From contig CM030869.1 of NCBI GenBank assembly GCA_018105865.1, positions 1,833,919 through 1,897,918 of the forward strand: a DNA stretch of 64,000 nucleotides, read 5' to 3'. Source of the stretch: Metaphire vulgaris (Eukaryota; Annelida; Clitellata; Crassiclitellata; Megascolecidae). The notes beneath the pieces are model-generated. The model did not search any database. It was not told the DNA's origin and was given only the letters and a program-made list of their open reading frames with translations. Below are positions 24,581-34,638 of this stretch, in pieces. The number at the start of each line of letters is the position of its first letter. Positions within the stretch are counted from its first letter, which is position 1. The position numbers were made by a program, and so were the translations under genes.

Positions 24581-24715
24581 TGGTGAGTGTAGGGTCTGCT
24601 GCACCTGCATGAGTCCTCTGGCGACGGCTTGTGCGTTGATGTGGAGGCGCAGCTGGTCGTCGGCCTCCATAAAGGCAACATCGTTCGACTTATCGTAGAC
24701 GACGACGCCTTTCAT
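15689..24715 (-). CDS. HPS1: HPS1, subunit of the BLOC-3 Rab32/38 exchange factor, 13 exons
   Basis: Exons (high to low): 24715-24605, 23933-23787, 23280-23159, 22703-22595, 21757-21609, 21039-20631, 20249-20088, 19692-19574, 18877-18674, 18054-17919, 17305-17192, 16982-16900, 15863-15689. All phases agree and give 679 aa (human about 700). HPS1 pairs with HPS4 to activate Rab32/38 in making lysosome-related organelles. Matches to human HPS1 run end to end: MKGVVVYD start, ECIYIAINGDGTETE, ELKSDNLSKRLERW, EEAIHSMLFVNSKLLSLFSE, PHVMHCVPISEAIVLVF, FLIVKSLNNFTLTSYLAKI then PGLVHFLYVDRT, LPQGYLSTTILKGNYYYNYS with LWFEN, and the C-terminal HPIRCYELITVHTSNMPKSL. Exon 6 encodes a Ser-rich linker. 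The intron between exons 9 and 10 is of the AT-AC (U12) type; the rest are GT-AG. An in-frame ATG at 24772 lies 19 codons upstream; 24715 was chosen because it matches the family start. The end of exon 7 is the least certain boundary. Confidence 0.93.
15985..16200 (-). mobile_element. LINE 3' ORF tail, decayed
   Basis: Reverse strand reads RRSKGRPKRWWMDGLEEDLH, MAGLNLNGKTDGRHRMTLEE and IAKDREL, the LINE tail pattern. A closely related copy on the other strand lies at 19108-19325. Both sit in or next to HPS1. Confidence 0.8.
16443..16773. mobile_element. hAT-like MITE with 8-bp target duplication
   Basis: Left end TAGGGTTGTAACTTTTCCGG, right end reverse complement TAGGGATGTGAGC. The 8 bp ATTGTGAC flanks both sides (16435-16442 and 16774-16781). 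The interior has many TTCCGGAA-type motifs near both ends and an AT/TAA-rich centre. It lies in the last HPS1 intron. Confidence 0.88.
18055..18673 (-). other. U12-type AT-AC intron of HPS1 (intron 9)
   Basis: Read on the minus strand, the intron starts ATATCCTTTC at 18673, the exact U12 AT-AC donor consensus. It ends GTCTTTAACGTCTGTCAAC at 18055; TCTTTAAC near the end matches the U12 branch site. No AG acceptor keeps the frame here. The joined codons give SYLAKIPGLVHF, matching human SYLEDFPGLVHF. The intron also carries (ATT)n and (ATC)n arrays (18208-18480). From memory, human HPS1 has an AT-AC intron too. Confidence 0.92.
18208..18490. repeat. (TTA)n and (ATC)n microsatellites
   Basis: A TTA array at 18208-18250 and a long ATC/CAT array at about 18342-18410, followed by mixed GTT/GTC/ATC/CAC triplets. 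Both lie inside the AT-AC intron of HPS1. Confidence 0.95.
19014..19093. mobile_element. Family A foldback element, copy A3
   Basis: Ends TTAACCCCTTAACTGGGG and CGGTTAAGGGGTTAA, core TATATCTGTCCATTTTACAT. It is 80 bp long, as copy A2, and lies in HPS1 intron 8. Confidence 0.88.
19108..19325 (+). mobile_element. LINE 3' ORF tail, decayed
   Basis: Plus-strand reading gives RRSKGRPKRRWVDGLEEDLH, MAGLNLNGKTDRRHRMTLEE, IAKDRELWRDVMEKLIAGHS, nearly the same as the copy at 15985-16200. It is a recent relative by sequence but is truncated to the tail. Confidence 0.82.
20344..20513. repeat. Compound trinucleotide array
   Basis: ACT/ACA triplets followed by an (ATA)n array (about 20448-20505). It lies in HPS1 intron 6. 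Long low-complexity open frames in it are not genes. Confidence 0.95.
22875..23065. repeat. (CACT)n tetranucleotide array
   Basis: CACT array with a few CACC and CACA variants, about 170 bp, in HPS1 intron 3. The Thr-His-Ser-Leu open frames across it are artefacts of the repeat. Confidence 0.95.
24482..24579. repeat. (AGT)n microsatellite next to the HPS1 exon 1 donor
   Basis: About 32 uninterrupted GTA/AGT units. The array ends 25 bp from the splice donor of HPS1 exon 1 (exon edge 24605); on the transcribed strand it is (ACT)n directly inside intron 1. Confidence 0.95.
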
Positions 24716-25089
24716 CACGGCGGTCCAAACGGTCACGACGATATCCAACACCCTTCCATTGCCGATTGTCACATGACAAGGATACTACTGATCACTGATC
24801 AGTGCCGGTAGTCGAAACTAACCCAACATCTCAAAGAATTCTGATATCGAGAAGTTGTCAATAACTCGTTCTGTTCGTATATTATTATTATTTTCACATT
24901 TATTTTCTCATAAATATGAATTATTGTAGTTAGTAACTTCCACCAAATCCACTAAGATCCTCTTCTTCTACTGGATTTGAAAATCTCCGTGGCAATATAT
25001 TTACTTGGCGCCGTGATTTAAATGAACGTTAAAAAGTTGATATAGAAAAGTTAATTTATTTTCTGTTTGTTATTTGATTTTCTATTTCA
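24716..25089. promoter_or_regulatory. HPS1/SWI5 bidirectional promoter region with an M-box-like motif
   Basis: HPS1 (minus, start 24715) and the SWI5 side (plus, candidate start 25090) diverge from about 375 bp. GTCACATGAC at 24768-24777 contains TCACATGA, which fits the TCAYRTGA site of MITF/TFE proteins. Such sites are found at lysosome and melanosome genes in vertebrates. Promoter role is inferred. Confidence 0.45.
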
Positions 25090-27667
25090 ATGTCTACTCC
25101 CAGCAGCGAACTAAAATCAACGAATCTCAAAATCCCGGACGGAACGACGCCTTCGGGAAATCGGTTATCTGCATTTATATTAAATATTGCGAAGAAAGAA
25201 AATCTTCAATTTATATAGCGTTTCGATTAATATTGGTCATCAGTTTAAATCGCTACACAGACCACATTAATTTCAACTTCCCTCAGGATGGAACAGCATG
25301 GACGTTAACTTATATTAATCCTTTACTAGCCTCTAAGCTAGAACCCCTCCCCCCGACTTCTTTAGAGGCTGACTCAGGCTATCATAGGTAAAGCGGAGGT
25401 ATAAGGGGGTCCACACTTTTCGTCCAAGTTTATGCCAATGCTTAACAACAGTATGGCCATAGGCCCTGCAGACTGCAGTTCAGTGTTGCACTACTGTTGA
25501 GCTGTCGTCCAGGAAATAGTAGACAAATCAAACTTTTCATAATACTGACTTGCCACTTTCCACCCTTTATATCAAGAGAACATAGTTGAAATACAATGCT
25601 GACCTCCATTATGTACTTGCGTTTGAAAATGATGATGACGAGGAGAAGGAGGAAGATGACGGCGAGGATGATGATGTTTTTGTCATCATCAGCATCATGA
25701 CAGCAACGATGATGATGGGTTCTTTTCATCTTTTGTTCTTTTTTTAACTGTAGTGCTATATTGAAGAATAGCTCACGACGATTATCATCTGCATTTAAAT
25801 CTCCAGTAGGTATAATAATTTTTTATACTACTGATATTTTTAATGATTATTTTTTAATAGTGTAAATGATTGTGACAGTTTGTGCGGTTGATTTGGTATC
25901 CTGCAGAGTGTGGATTAACTTAAGAAATTATACATTTTTGTTTTTTTTGCCCAGTAGTTTTTGCTCCTTCATTTATTTGACAGTTAGTTCCATGCTTTTG
26001 AACCTCCTCATATTCATTTTATGAATAAGAAATTCTTAATTATGCTAATTGCTAATTGAGCTACCAAAGGATTTACATATTTGACAGTTGGCTGGTAGGT
26101 TTAGCTTTTTGTTTTCGTCAGCAGACTATTGAAATAATTGGCCAACACATTGATGTGAAAAATCTTTCAAGTATTTGTTATAATGAGCTGTTTGGTTTTA
26201 TGTGGTTTCAGTTGAGGATATCCAACAATGATAAATCTCAAAATACCAATGAGGAGACAAACCTGAAGGAAGAAATAAGAGCACTTCGTGAAAAGGAATT
26301 TCAAATTGACAAAGAGATAGACACATTAATTACCGAGTTAGTTTTAGTTGTTTACACAATTAGGTTTTAAGTATTTGTTGTCGAGATGTTGTCTTGCTCA
26401 AGAACCTACATATTCAATCAATCAATCAATCAACTGCATATTGAAAATGATAAAATTTAGAGCAGAACTTTGATGCTGGTTTTTCAATAATTATTATAAA
26501 TCATTGCTGATTAGAGGCAACTTTTTTTGCGATGACTTATGATAGTTGAGATGAAACTTGTTGAAATGTGACAGAGTTGACCAACAATTTAACCTATTAT
26601 CTTAATGATGCTATCAGGGATGTACTGTACCTAGGGTATTTGGCACCCATGGTAGAGAGTCAGAAAATTAAATTAGCAGGTTAATAAATCTTTAATCGTG
26701 ACATTTTATTGACACAAGATTGAAACTATGAATGCACTTTTCTTGCTTTTACTGATGCCAACTGGTGTATGTGATGTGACCCTCAGTCAGTTTCCTTAGT
26801 GTCTTCTTATTCTACTCTTGAGTAGAGCAAGACCAGTGATTTGGCACCCCTTTAATTGGCACCCAGGGCATCTCCCCTACCTGCCATACCCTAGATATGC
26901 CATTGGGAGCTATTGAAGTTCTTTGTTTAAACTGTTACTTAAAGCAAATTTTAAAATATTGGCACACCATTTTGAAATCTATCCACATTTTAGTCATATG
27001 CAGAATCATTTGCATTATTTTATCAAAACCTTCGGTTTTTTTACCCATATGATGTTTGCTTGCTCCCTTGCCCACGCCTGCCCTTCACATGTGCCACCTC
27101 AGTTTCTTGCAGTCAGATACTGTAACAAATAGGATAACTGTTTCAGAGGCTACAGAGATGATGAACTAAACAGTCACATTCAAAAGTTGCATGACTACAA
27201 TGAAATAAAAGATATAGGACAGATGATTTTGGGAAGAATTGGTAAGAATAAATAAAATTTCCTTGATCAGCTTTCCTGTTTATTATGAAAGTTCATTTCT
27301 TTATAGAAACAAAATTGTACAGCTAAATCTAATGTAATATTCATCATCAATCATCATCATCATCATCGCAACCCCTAGTTGTTTAGACCATAAAGGCCAT
27401 CTAGAAGAGAGACCATTTTGCAATCTTTTTGGATATCAGTGATTTGATTCTCATTGGACGCATTGAGATTTGACCATTCATTGAAGATTATGACAAATTC
27501 TTGTATAACTAATTGTTTTTCTTATCAGTCAAGTGACTAATAATTAATTTTAAAGATTATCATGTCATATGTAACTTCACATCTTATGTTCATTTATCTT
27601 AGCTGTCCAGAAAGGCACCACAACAAAAGATCTTTACGAGAAGTACAGCCTAAACATGGACGATTAA
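25090..27667 (+). CDS. SWI5: SWI5 recombination repair protein homolog (three sure exons, first exon uncertain)
   Basis: Sure exons are 26212-26336, 27147-27241 and 27603-27667; they join in frame to 94 residues. The end matches human SWI5 closely: EGYRDDELNSHIQKLHDYNEIKDIGQ, MILGRI, then AVQKGTTTKDLYEKYSLNMDD. The first sure exon is a charged helix (EEIRALREKEFQIDKEIDTL), the SWI5 coiled coil. SWI5 with SFR1 stabilises RAD51 filaments in homologous recombination. The start codon is not settled: a candidate first exon opens at 25090 (MSTPSSELKSTNLKIPDG) in a CpG-richer patch, but I found no donor with the phase needed for the exon at 26212, so another exon or a later start is possible. A polyadenylation signal AATAAA is at 27803-27808. 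Tail-to-tail with the Ggamma gene. Confidence 0.85.
26610..26895. repeat. Dispersed repeat, copy 1
   Basis: Shares blocks with 32325-32580: a GGTATTTGGCACCCATG-like start, AGAAAATTAAATTAGCA, AATCTTTAAT, GACATTTTATTGACACAAGA, and an end CCTACCTGCCATACCC. Unclassified; no coding capacity. It lies in a SWI5 intron. Confidence 0.65.
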
Positions 27668-28494
27668 GATCGATCAACTAGAATTTCTGCCAATAAGTGC
27701 AAGAATTGTCAAGCATTCATCACAAGTTTCTTGTGATTAGGATGTGTTCATGTTTGCCAACTTATTTAAGTGGACCTTTGTCATTTACAGTTGTTAAGTG
27801 ACAATAAAATTTTAAACAGAACTTTGATGCAGGTGTTTTCAGTCACATATTGCTGCTAATTAAAGCAAATGTAGTAGGCTTGTACAGTTATGTATGAAGG
27901 GATTTCACAACGTTTCAGTGTTTGCTTTAATGTTGATCAATTTCTAAGGCCAGCCAATGAATTGTAAGCTAGTAGTTGAACAATGTTTTTATTACAATCA
28001 GTTGATGTTACAGTAAGCTGACATTCTTTGCCATTTACAATGAGATTCTTACATTGTAATTCTCAAAAACAATGTTACACAATGTTTGTCACAACTTAAC
28101 AGTGAAGTATTAAAACATCTACAAATTACCATTTGATTTTGGGGAGAAATACACAACTATTTTAACAGATAGCAACAATGTTATTTATTTAGATTAAATA
28201 CTTTTTTCGCTTCCAGGGTTTTATACAGGTTGATAGTACTGTAAACACATTGTTCTAACAAGACATTATATTACTAACAAGTAAAGCAGTTACAAAACCA
28301 TACAAATAAATAATACAGCTGCAAGGGACTATAAAAAAATATTTATGACTTGTGAAAATAAATATGTCAAAAATTAATATCATGATTTTTAAACCATACC
28401 ATAGAACTGTCAAATTTAAGTATTTCACCAAGTGTACATGGTTATGAACAACACAACTTCTAATCTATTACAATCTTGAGACTTCCATAGTGCA

Positions 28495-28625
28495 AATTCA
28501 TAATGCATCAGGCAGTGGTATATACCAAAATAACAAGATCCTGGATATCGGGCAGGACAACCAAGTGACAGTTGATGGCAGATAAGCCAGGTGAAAATGA
28601 TGGGTGCTTTAAAAAGTGTTTTTTA
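28495..28625 (+). repeat. SINE-like dispersed repeat, copy 1
   Basis: Contains GATCCTGGATATCGGGCAGG, ACAACCAAGTGACAGTTGAT and GGCAGATAAGCCAGGT, shared with 49375-49545 and, inverted, 59450-59612. It lies in the presumed Ggamma 3'UTR or just after the gene. Confidence 0.6.
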
Positions 28626-28705
28626 TGACTGGGAAAAATACTTTATCCCTTGTATCTTTATAAAATCCCTCCCAATTGCATTATCCTTTAGCATACATAA
28701 AATAC

Positions 28706-28710
<5 letters not shown>

Positions 28711-28760
<50 letters not shown>
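28711..28760. repeat. (AT)n microsatellite
   Basis: About 25 AT units, uninterrupted. Confidence 0.95.
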
Positions 28761-28761
<1 letters not shown>

Positions 28762-29529
28762 TTATAAACTAACAGGATCTAATTAATCATATATGTCTTG
28801 TCCTTTCAACAGCACTAAGCTTTTTATAAGTTTTCAGCTTAGATCCTACCACAATGATTGCTGACAGCCACAAAGAATAGCAATAATAAAGTCAAGAATA
28901 TGTCAATACTGTCAATCTCTACCCTGAACAAAGTCATGTTGCACTAAAATAGCATTGAAATTTGCACACCACCCAACAATGTCCAACAGTCTATCAATTA
29001 CCCAGTAAGCAATTGGCTGCAAAATACTCGCATGATCTTGAAATTAATTAATTGTTTTTGACTCGTATTTCGTTTTACAGAATCGTTAAGCAGAGAAAAT
29101 CTGAAAATTCTGTTATAACCCGCAACATAACTAGAGAGGATTCCCCAACGAGGCCGTCTCTGAACTGACTTTTGTTTGCGGGCTTTTTCCTCTTACCCGC
29201 ACTCGAAGAAAATAGGTGACAAGAAAGCTTTAGTCATCCACTTCATCGGACATTGACAACAATTGTAATGATTACACAGACTCCAAGTAAAATAGTTAAA
29301 GACACAATTCCACAATCTATACAAAACACTAAAAACGTGGGCTCAATAATTGCAACATCAAAGCCGTAAAATCTGCCAAAGCAGTGAGAAAATTTGGAAT
29401 AAACTGTTTTCATAATTATTAAACAAACTCTGAAATATATAATAAATTAAAACAACATTCACAACATCATGACCAAGTACACAGCAGTCCGTCTGCTCTC
29501 GCATACGAGGAGGTACCTGGAGTGCCTGT

Positions 29530-29743
29530 TCAGAGAATCAGACATCCGCCCTTTTCCTTGAAAGGATTGTCGTTCTGCTTGGCAAAGCCCTTCATCAGAA
29601 CGTCTTCATCCTGACGCTGCTGGCAGAATTTCATGATCTCCGCTGACCGATTCGGAAACCGTCATCCGGTGGACGGCGGCTTCGATGCGCAGCTGCTCCA
29701 CGAGCTGTCGCTGGGTCTGAAGTCCCTCTTGAAACTTGCTCAT
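29530..29743 (-). pseudogene. G-protein gamma subunit, CDS with one-base frame break
   Basis: The start at 29743 reads MSKFQEGLQTQRQLVEQLRI then EAAVHRMTVSES; one extra base near 29650 then shifts to AEIMKFCQQRQDEDVLMKGF, AKQNDNPFKEKGGCLIL and stop at 29530-29532. Skipping that base gives about 70 aa, the length of invertebrate Ggamma1 (fly Ggamma1 has QLRREAAIDRQTISESCAKMMKY in the same place). The NPF motif and a CAAX box CLIL (Leu at the end predicts geranylgeranylation) are intact. Ggamma anchors Gbeta-gamma dimers to the membrane. An acceptor AG just upstream (exon edge 29758) implies an upstream non-coding exon. Apart from the break the gene looks fully conserved, so a consensus error or a very recent loss are both possible. 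A TTTATT (AATAAA on this strand) is at 28184-28189. Confidence 0.85.
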
Positions 29744-31565
29744 TCTGGATTCCGAACTCTGTTGTGGAAAAACGAAGGAGCGATTCAGAAAATTGGAATA
29801 ATTTCAAACCACATCTCAACAAATGAAGTTCTCGAGATCCATGCAATTCAACATTTTCAACCGCAAGGAAATATAGTCAGCTGTGAAAAACCTTCCGACA
29901 ATAAGGAGATTCTTGAATAACCGAGTTTATACACTACAGAATGTCAGCATTAACAGGAACACAAGGCTTTACATATAAACAATATAAACAAAAGAAATAT
30001 TGAAACATCCAAGTGCAAATCAAAGGCACATGAACAACAACTGTTGGCAAAGTTGTTAGCATGGCACTCAACATCTGGGCCCATAGCTTAATCTGACTCT
30101 GAAGGGCCCTGGCTCTAAACAATGTGAATCATTTTGCAATTATGCCACTGCTTCAGACCATTATTCCCCATAATATCTGGTTTAACCAACTAGATTAGGT
30201 TCCACGACAGTGTCTCTTAACTTGTGCTCAATCTAACCCCAAGGATTTTTTGAATCAACATAAATGGTTCAGCAGAGGACCGGGGTCTGTTCCGTGCACC
30301 ACATTGGTTTGAATCTCACGCCAGCCGTGTAATTGGCCATCAAGTTTCCAAGATGAAGCAGTGCATTTCTTAACTTGTTTCGTGAAGGCAACAGCAAAAG
30401 TCACATTGATCTGCAGTCAATATTCAGTCAGTTTGTTTCTATATCTGTGCTAACCTCATATTTTGCTGGTGTACTTTTGTAGTATCTGTAGTTCTCTTAG
30501 CACAGTCATATTGGTTACATAGTTCAATTTTTTGAATGTTGAGTAAACAGATCTATTTATGCTTTGCGTTCCAAAAAGTCACATTTTTACCCCTTTACAA
30601 ATGGTTCGGTGAATACAAGTACAGAACTTTTGGGGAACCACTGTTCCATGGTCTAGGGGGATAAATATTGTGTTTCTTTATACCATCTTCTTGTTGGTAT
30701 TCAGACCATTGCTTCATACAATATCTTGCACAGTTTGACTAATTTTGTTTCTACAAATTCTGATGGAGTGCGGCTCTTTACAATTGGGGACACATAACCC
30801 TGAGACATTATGACAATATTGCTGCTACACTCTGGGCAAACCTGAATAAGAATAAGTAAGTAAAATCTCGTAAATTTATATAGCGCTTTTAAGCAGTACA
30901 GTAGTAGCTGCTTATTCCTATGCGCTTAATCTTTCTTAACATAGCTATTGGTAAGGTGGGTTGTCGGCTGGGCAAAGGTCAGTGTATCCATTAGGCGGCG
31001 AGTCGGGTTGTTATAGCATAATAGCTATGGAGGAAATGACTTTTGGAATAGGAAGATTTCAAGTGTAACCCCAAAAGAATTAAAGGAAGTGTGGGTTCGG
31101 AGAGCGTCTTTCCTTCCACCGAGTAATCAGCTGAAGTACTTATTCACAATGGAATCGACAACAGAGAAGTCTAGGCAAGGGCTGAACCTCAGACTTGACA
31201 ACCAGTCACCGGCAATCATCAAAACTGGCGATATAAAAATCTAACGTAATTGCTTAATGATACACTGTACATTTCACTGTATTACTGCTCCAAGTTTCAC
31301 TCTAAAGCATCAACAGCCTATCGTCAAATTCGTGCAGTTTAAATATAAATAATACTGATAAATGAAATAAAGACTTAAAATTCTGAAATTTACCGAAATA
31401 AATCGATTACAATCTGCGTCTCCTTTCTCGGAATCTGGAAAAATTATTATAATTTGTTGCTAATGGTGGACACTACACCCCGCTATGGGCCGCTAAAGAT
31501 CCTCTCTGGTAAGAAACCGCTAAAGATCCTATACTTTGGTGCCGGTTCTACTAGCTATTAGCCTA

Positions 31566-31566
31566 T

Positions 31567-31644
<78 letters not shown>

Positions 31645-31645
31645 A
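31566..31645. repeat. (TAC)n microsatellite
   Basis: About 26 ACT/TAC units, uninterrupted. Confidence 0.95.
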
Positions 31646-31735
31646 ACTAAGATGAGCGTGATGAATGTATAAAAAATTATCCGAATGCTGAGCATGGCTT
31701 ACTTTAAGTTATGTGAACTTATCCCACCAGATGAT

Positions 31736-31736
31736 C

Positions 31737-31786
<50 letters not shown>
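31736..31786. repeat. (AAT)n microsatellite
   Basis: About 17 AAT/ATA units, uninterrupted. Confidence 0.95.
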
Positions 31787-31788
<2 letters not shown>

Positions 31789-32324
31789 TTTTAAGTGGTT
31801 TAGGATGCTAAGTAAGCCTGTGTGAAAACCACTGATAAGTGGATAGAAGCCTACAACGTTCAATTTTTTCAAATAAACAGCAAGATTCAGCTACTTCCAC
31901 GGTCCACCTATACATGTTAGCTTTTTCGACCTAAAAACAAAAATATACACACCTGTGAGGGGAAATGGTGGACGGACAACAAAACAACGGTAATCACTTT
32001 AGAAGATTAAGTGTGAAAACCAAGAGATGTGGTCTTGTCTATGGTTTACACGGTGGCAAATCAACAGCCATGGGAGTTGTCAAGTTGTGTTCTTAAAGTA
32101 CCAGTTAGGAGAAAAGTATTTGGGAACTTTAAACAAACAGAACACAATGCCAGGCACGCCACAATCTGCAAACAACACTAATTTATTGATGTACTGGAAC
32201 TAAACATATTATTGCAATACAAAAATAATGACAAGCTGCTTTGAACAGAAAAACCATTACAAAAACAGTTTGTCAATACATTAGGCCTACCTCGTTAATT
32301 TTATTAGCATGAATCTTCTAACTA

Positions 32325-32580
32325 CAGGAATCTTTAGGATATTTGGCGCCCATGATGGTGGGGTGGGGGGCGGGGTTAGAAAATTAAAATAGCAAGCTAG
32401 CAAATCTTTAATAAACAAATCATAACATTTTAATGAAACAAGATTAAAACTACAAATGCACCATTCTACATTTCTTCACATTCTATGCAGAGCTGAGCAA
32501 GAACACAATTGTTTGGCAGCCTCTTCTAGTCACACCCAGGGCACCTGTCCTACCTGCCATATCCCAGGAAGGCCATTGTC
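32325..32580. repeat. Dispersed repeat, copy 2
   Basis: Second copy of the unit at 26610-26895, same orientation: ATTTGGCGCCCATG, AGAAAATTAAAATAGCA, CATAACATTTTAATGAAACA, CACCCAGGGCACCTGTCCTA. The 137-codon open frame that crosses it (32456-32869) has no family similarity. Confidence 0.65.
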
Positions 32581-32943
32581 TAACTGGATCAAAAATGAAT
32601 ACAAAATTTTTAACGATTCAAAAGATTTACTTAAATGTTATTATTTTGAACAGATCAAGCAGATACTTTCACAAACTGATACTACGAAACTACTAACAGA
32701 ATATGGCACACGATATTTCAAAATTGGAGTTCTAACGACAATTTCAAAAAGACGTGTTCAAATAAAAAACATCCAAATTATTAACCAAGCACACAGGAGA
32801 CCTAAGAAAACATTGACCAATTATAGTCTACAAAATTTTAGCACTCCAATGAAAAATATCCATAACTAGATTATATGATAGGTTATCACTGAATGTGGCA
32901 TGTATACAGCCAGACCAACTAAATGTCAAAAAATGGTCTAAAC

Positions 32944-33282
32944 CAGCGGTTCTCAACCTTTATAGTACCGCGACCCTTTTAATTCAATTCCCCATGATGT
33001 GGTGACCCCCCAACGGTAAAATTATTTTCGTTCATAATGTAAACTGCTAAAAATAATAATGCTATGACAATTAAAATGTTCGGAATCATTATTATTCTAT
33101 AGTCTCCAATGTCTATCCTCGAATGACAATTATAGTTTAAAAAACCAGTAACTACCAATGAGGAAATTTTGTACAATAACAAGAAAAGAGACAACCACAT
33201 ATTTCTGATGGTCTCGGGTGGCCCCTGGCAATTCGTCGTTCGACCCCCTCGGGGGTCGCGACCCACAGGTTGAGAACCGCTG
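32944..33282. mobile_element. hAT-like MITE with perfect TIRs and 8-bp target duplication
   Basis: Starts CAGCGGTTCTCAACCT and ends AGGTTGAGAACCGCTG, perfect inverted repeats of hAT type. The 8 bp GTCTAAAC flanks it at 32936-32943 and 33283-33290. Length 339 bp, no intact ORF. Confidence 0.93.
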
Positions 33283-33863
33283 GTCTAAACGCTCAAGAAA
33301 CAGGGCCTATTTGAGCAGACTAAAAATTCTTACAAAAATTTCAAAATAGCAATTAAAAAATTAATCAAATGCAAAATCCAACGTAAGATTTGAACTTTCA
33401 AAACACAGAACAACACAAAATTCTAACTTCTCAGCTGAGAAATTTCTTCAAATTTAACACAATTTTAAATCATTTGTTAAAACATAATTCAATGAATTAT
33501 GAATTACCAAAATCATAATATCACACACCGCACGGACACTTTTTAACTTTACATTGATTATATAAACAAGATCAAGATGGCAGCTATATTTCTCAATCTC
33601 AGTCAGTATCCACTCACTCTATTCAACTTCAAATAGTGTGAGCTCTGTTTCAAGTCATATCAATGATAATATTTGCCCCTTACATGCGAAAACTCATCTT
33701 AGCACGCGATAAGAAGAGCAAAGATCAGTCTGGAAGATGACAATAATATCTTGAATTGAAGACAAGACAAGACAAGACATGCGAAAACAGCCAAATAAAT
33801 TGAACTAAATCAGTTTAACTCATTGAAATTTTTTCCAATTATTATGCAGTTCAGGAACATTTC

Positions 33864-34561
33864 CTAGAGAGGTCTTCCTGGAACAAAGAGCTGGTAATTT
33901 AAAGCACTAAGGGAAGGCAACAACCCGGAAGGACCTTGATAGAAAGCGGTCGCCGAGTTCAGCAGACCAGCAGGGTCATACTGACCTGCGAAGAGCGCAC
34001 CCGTGTGAAGTGGGTTGAACGTTGGTACGGCGGAATATGCAGGATAACCCGGGAGCAAAAGACTCGCCCCAAAAATATCCGGGGTACGAAAGGGGCGCGG
34101 AGGCACCAACGGATTGACGAGGGGCGGAGGCACCAACGAATTGACGAGGGGCGGAGGCACCAAAGGATTGACGAGGGGCGGGGGCACCAAAGGATTGGCG
34201 AGGGAAAACAGAGACAGACTGGAAGCGAGCGAATCGACAGAACTTGACGTGATGCCAGAAAAAGGTGGCTGCAAAACCGGGGCTGCGATTCCAGCGCTGG
34301 TTCCAAAGGTCCCAACGTCCGGCACTGTGTTTGTCTGAGCGGAAATACCGGTGACAGTGGCGTTGTTGCCGCCATCACTTTTTGTCTAAAATCAGGAAAC
34401 ATTGAAGATGTTTAATAAAGATAATAAAGAAAGGAAATAGAGATAATAAAGAAAGGAAATTTCACACAATTCACATGCCTCTTCTTCCCATTGGCTGGGT
34501 ACAGCCTCAGTTTAAGCATTATCGGAATATTATTACTATTATTACTAGTATTATTGCTGCT

Positions 34562-34638
<77 letters not shown>

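Noticed and set aside
32456..32869. 137-codon open frame on plus
   Set aside because: Its first third is a dispersed repeat and the rest is AT-rich with no similarity; no supporting splice sites or second copy of the coding part.
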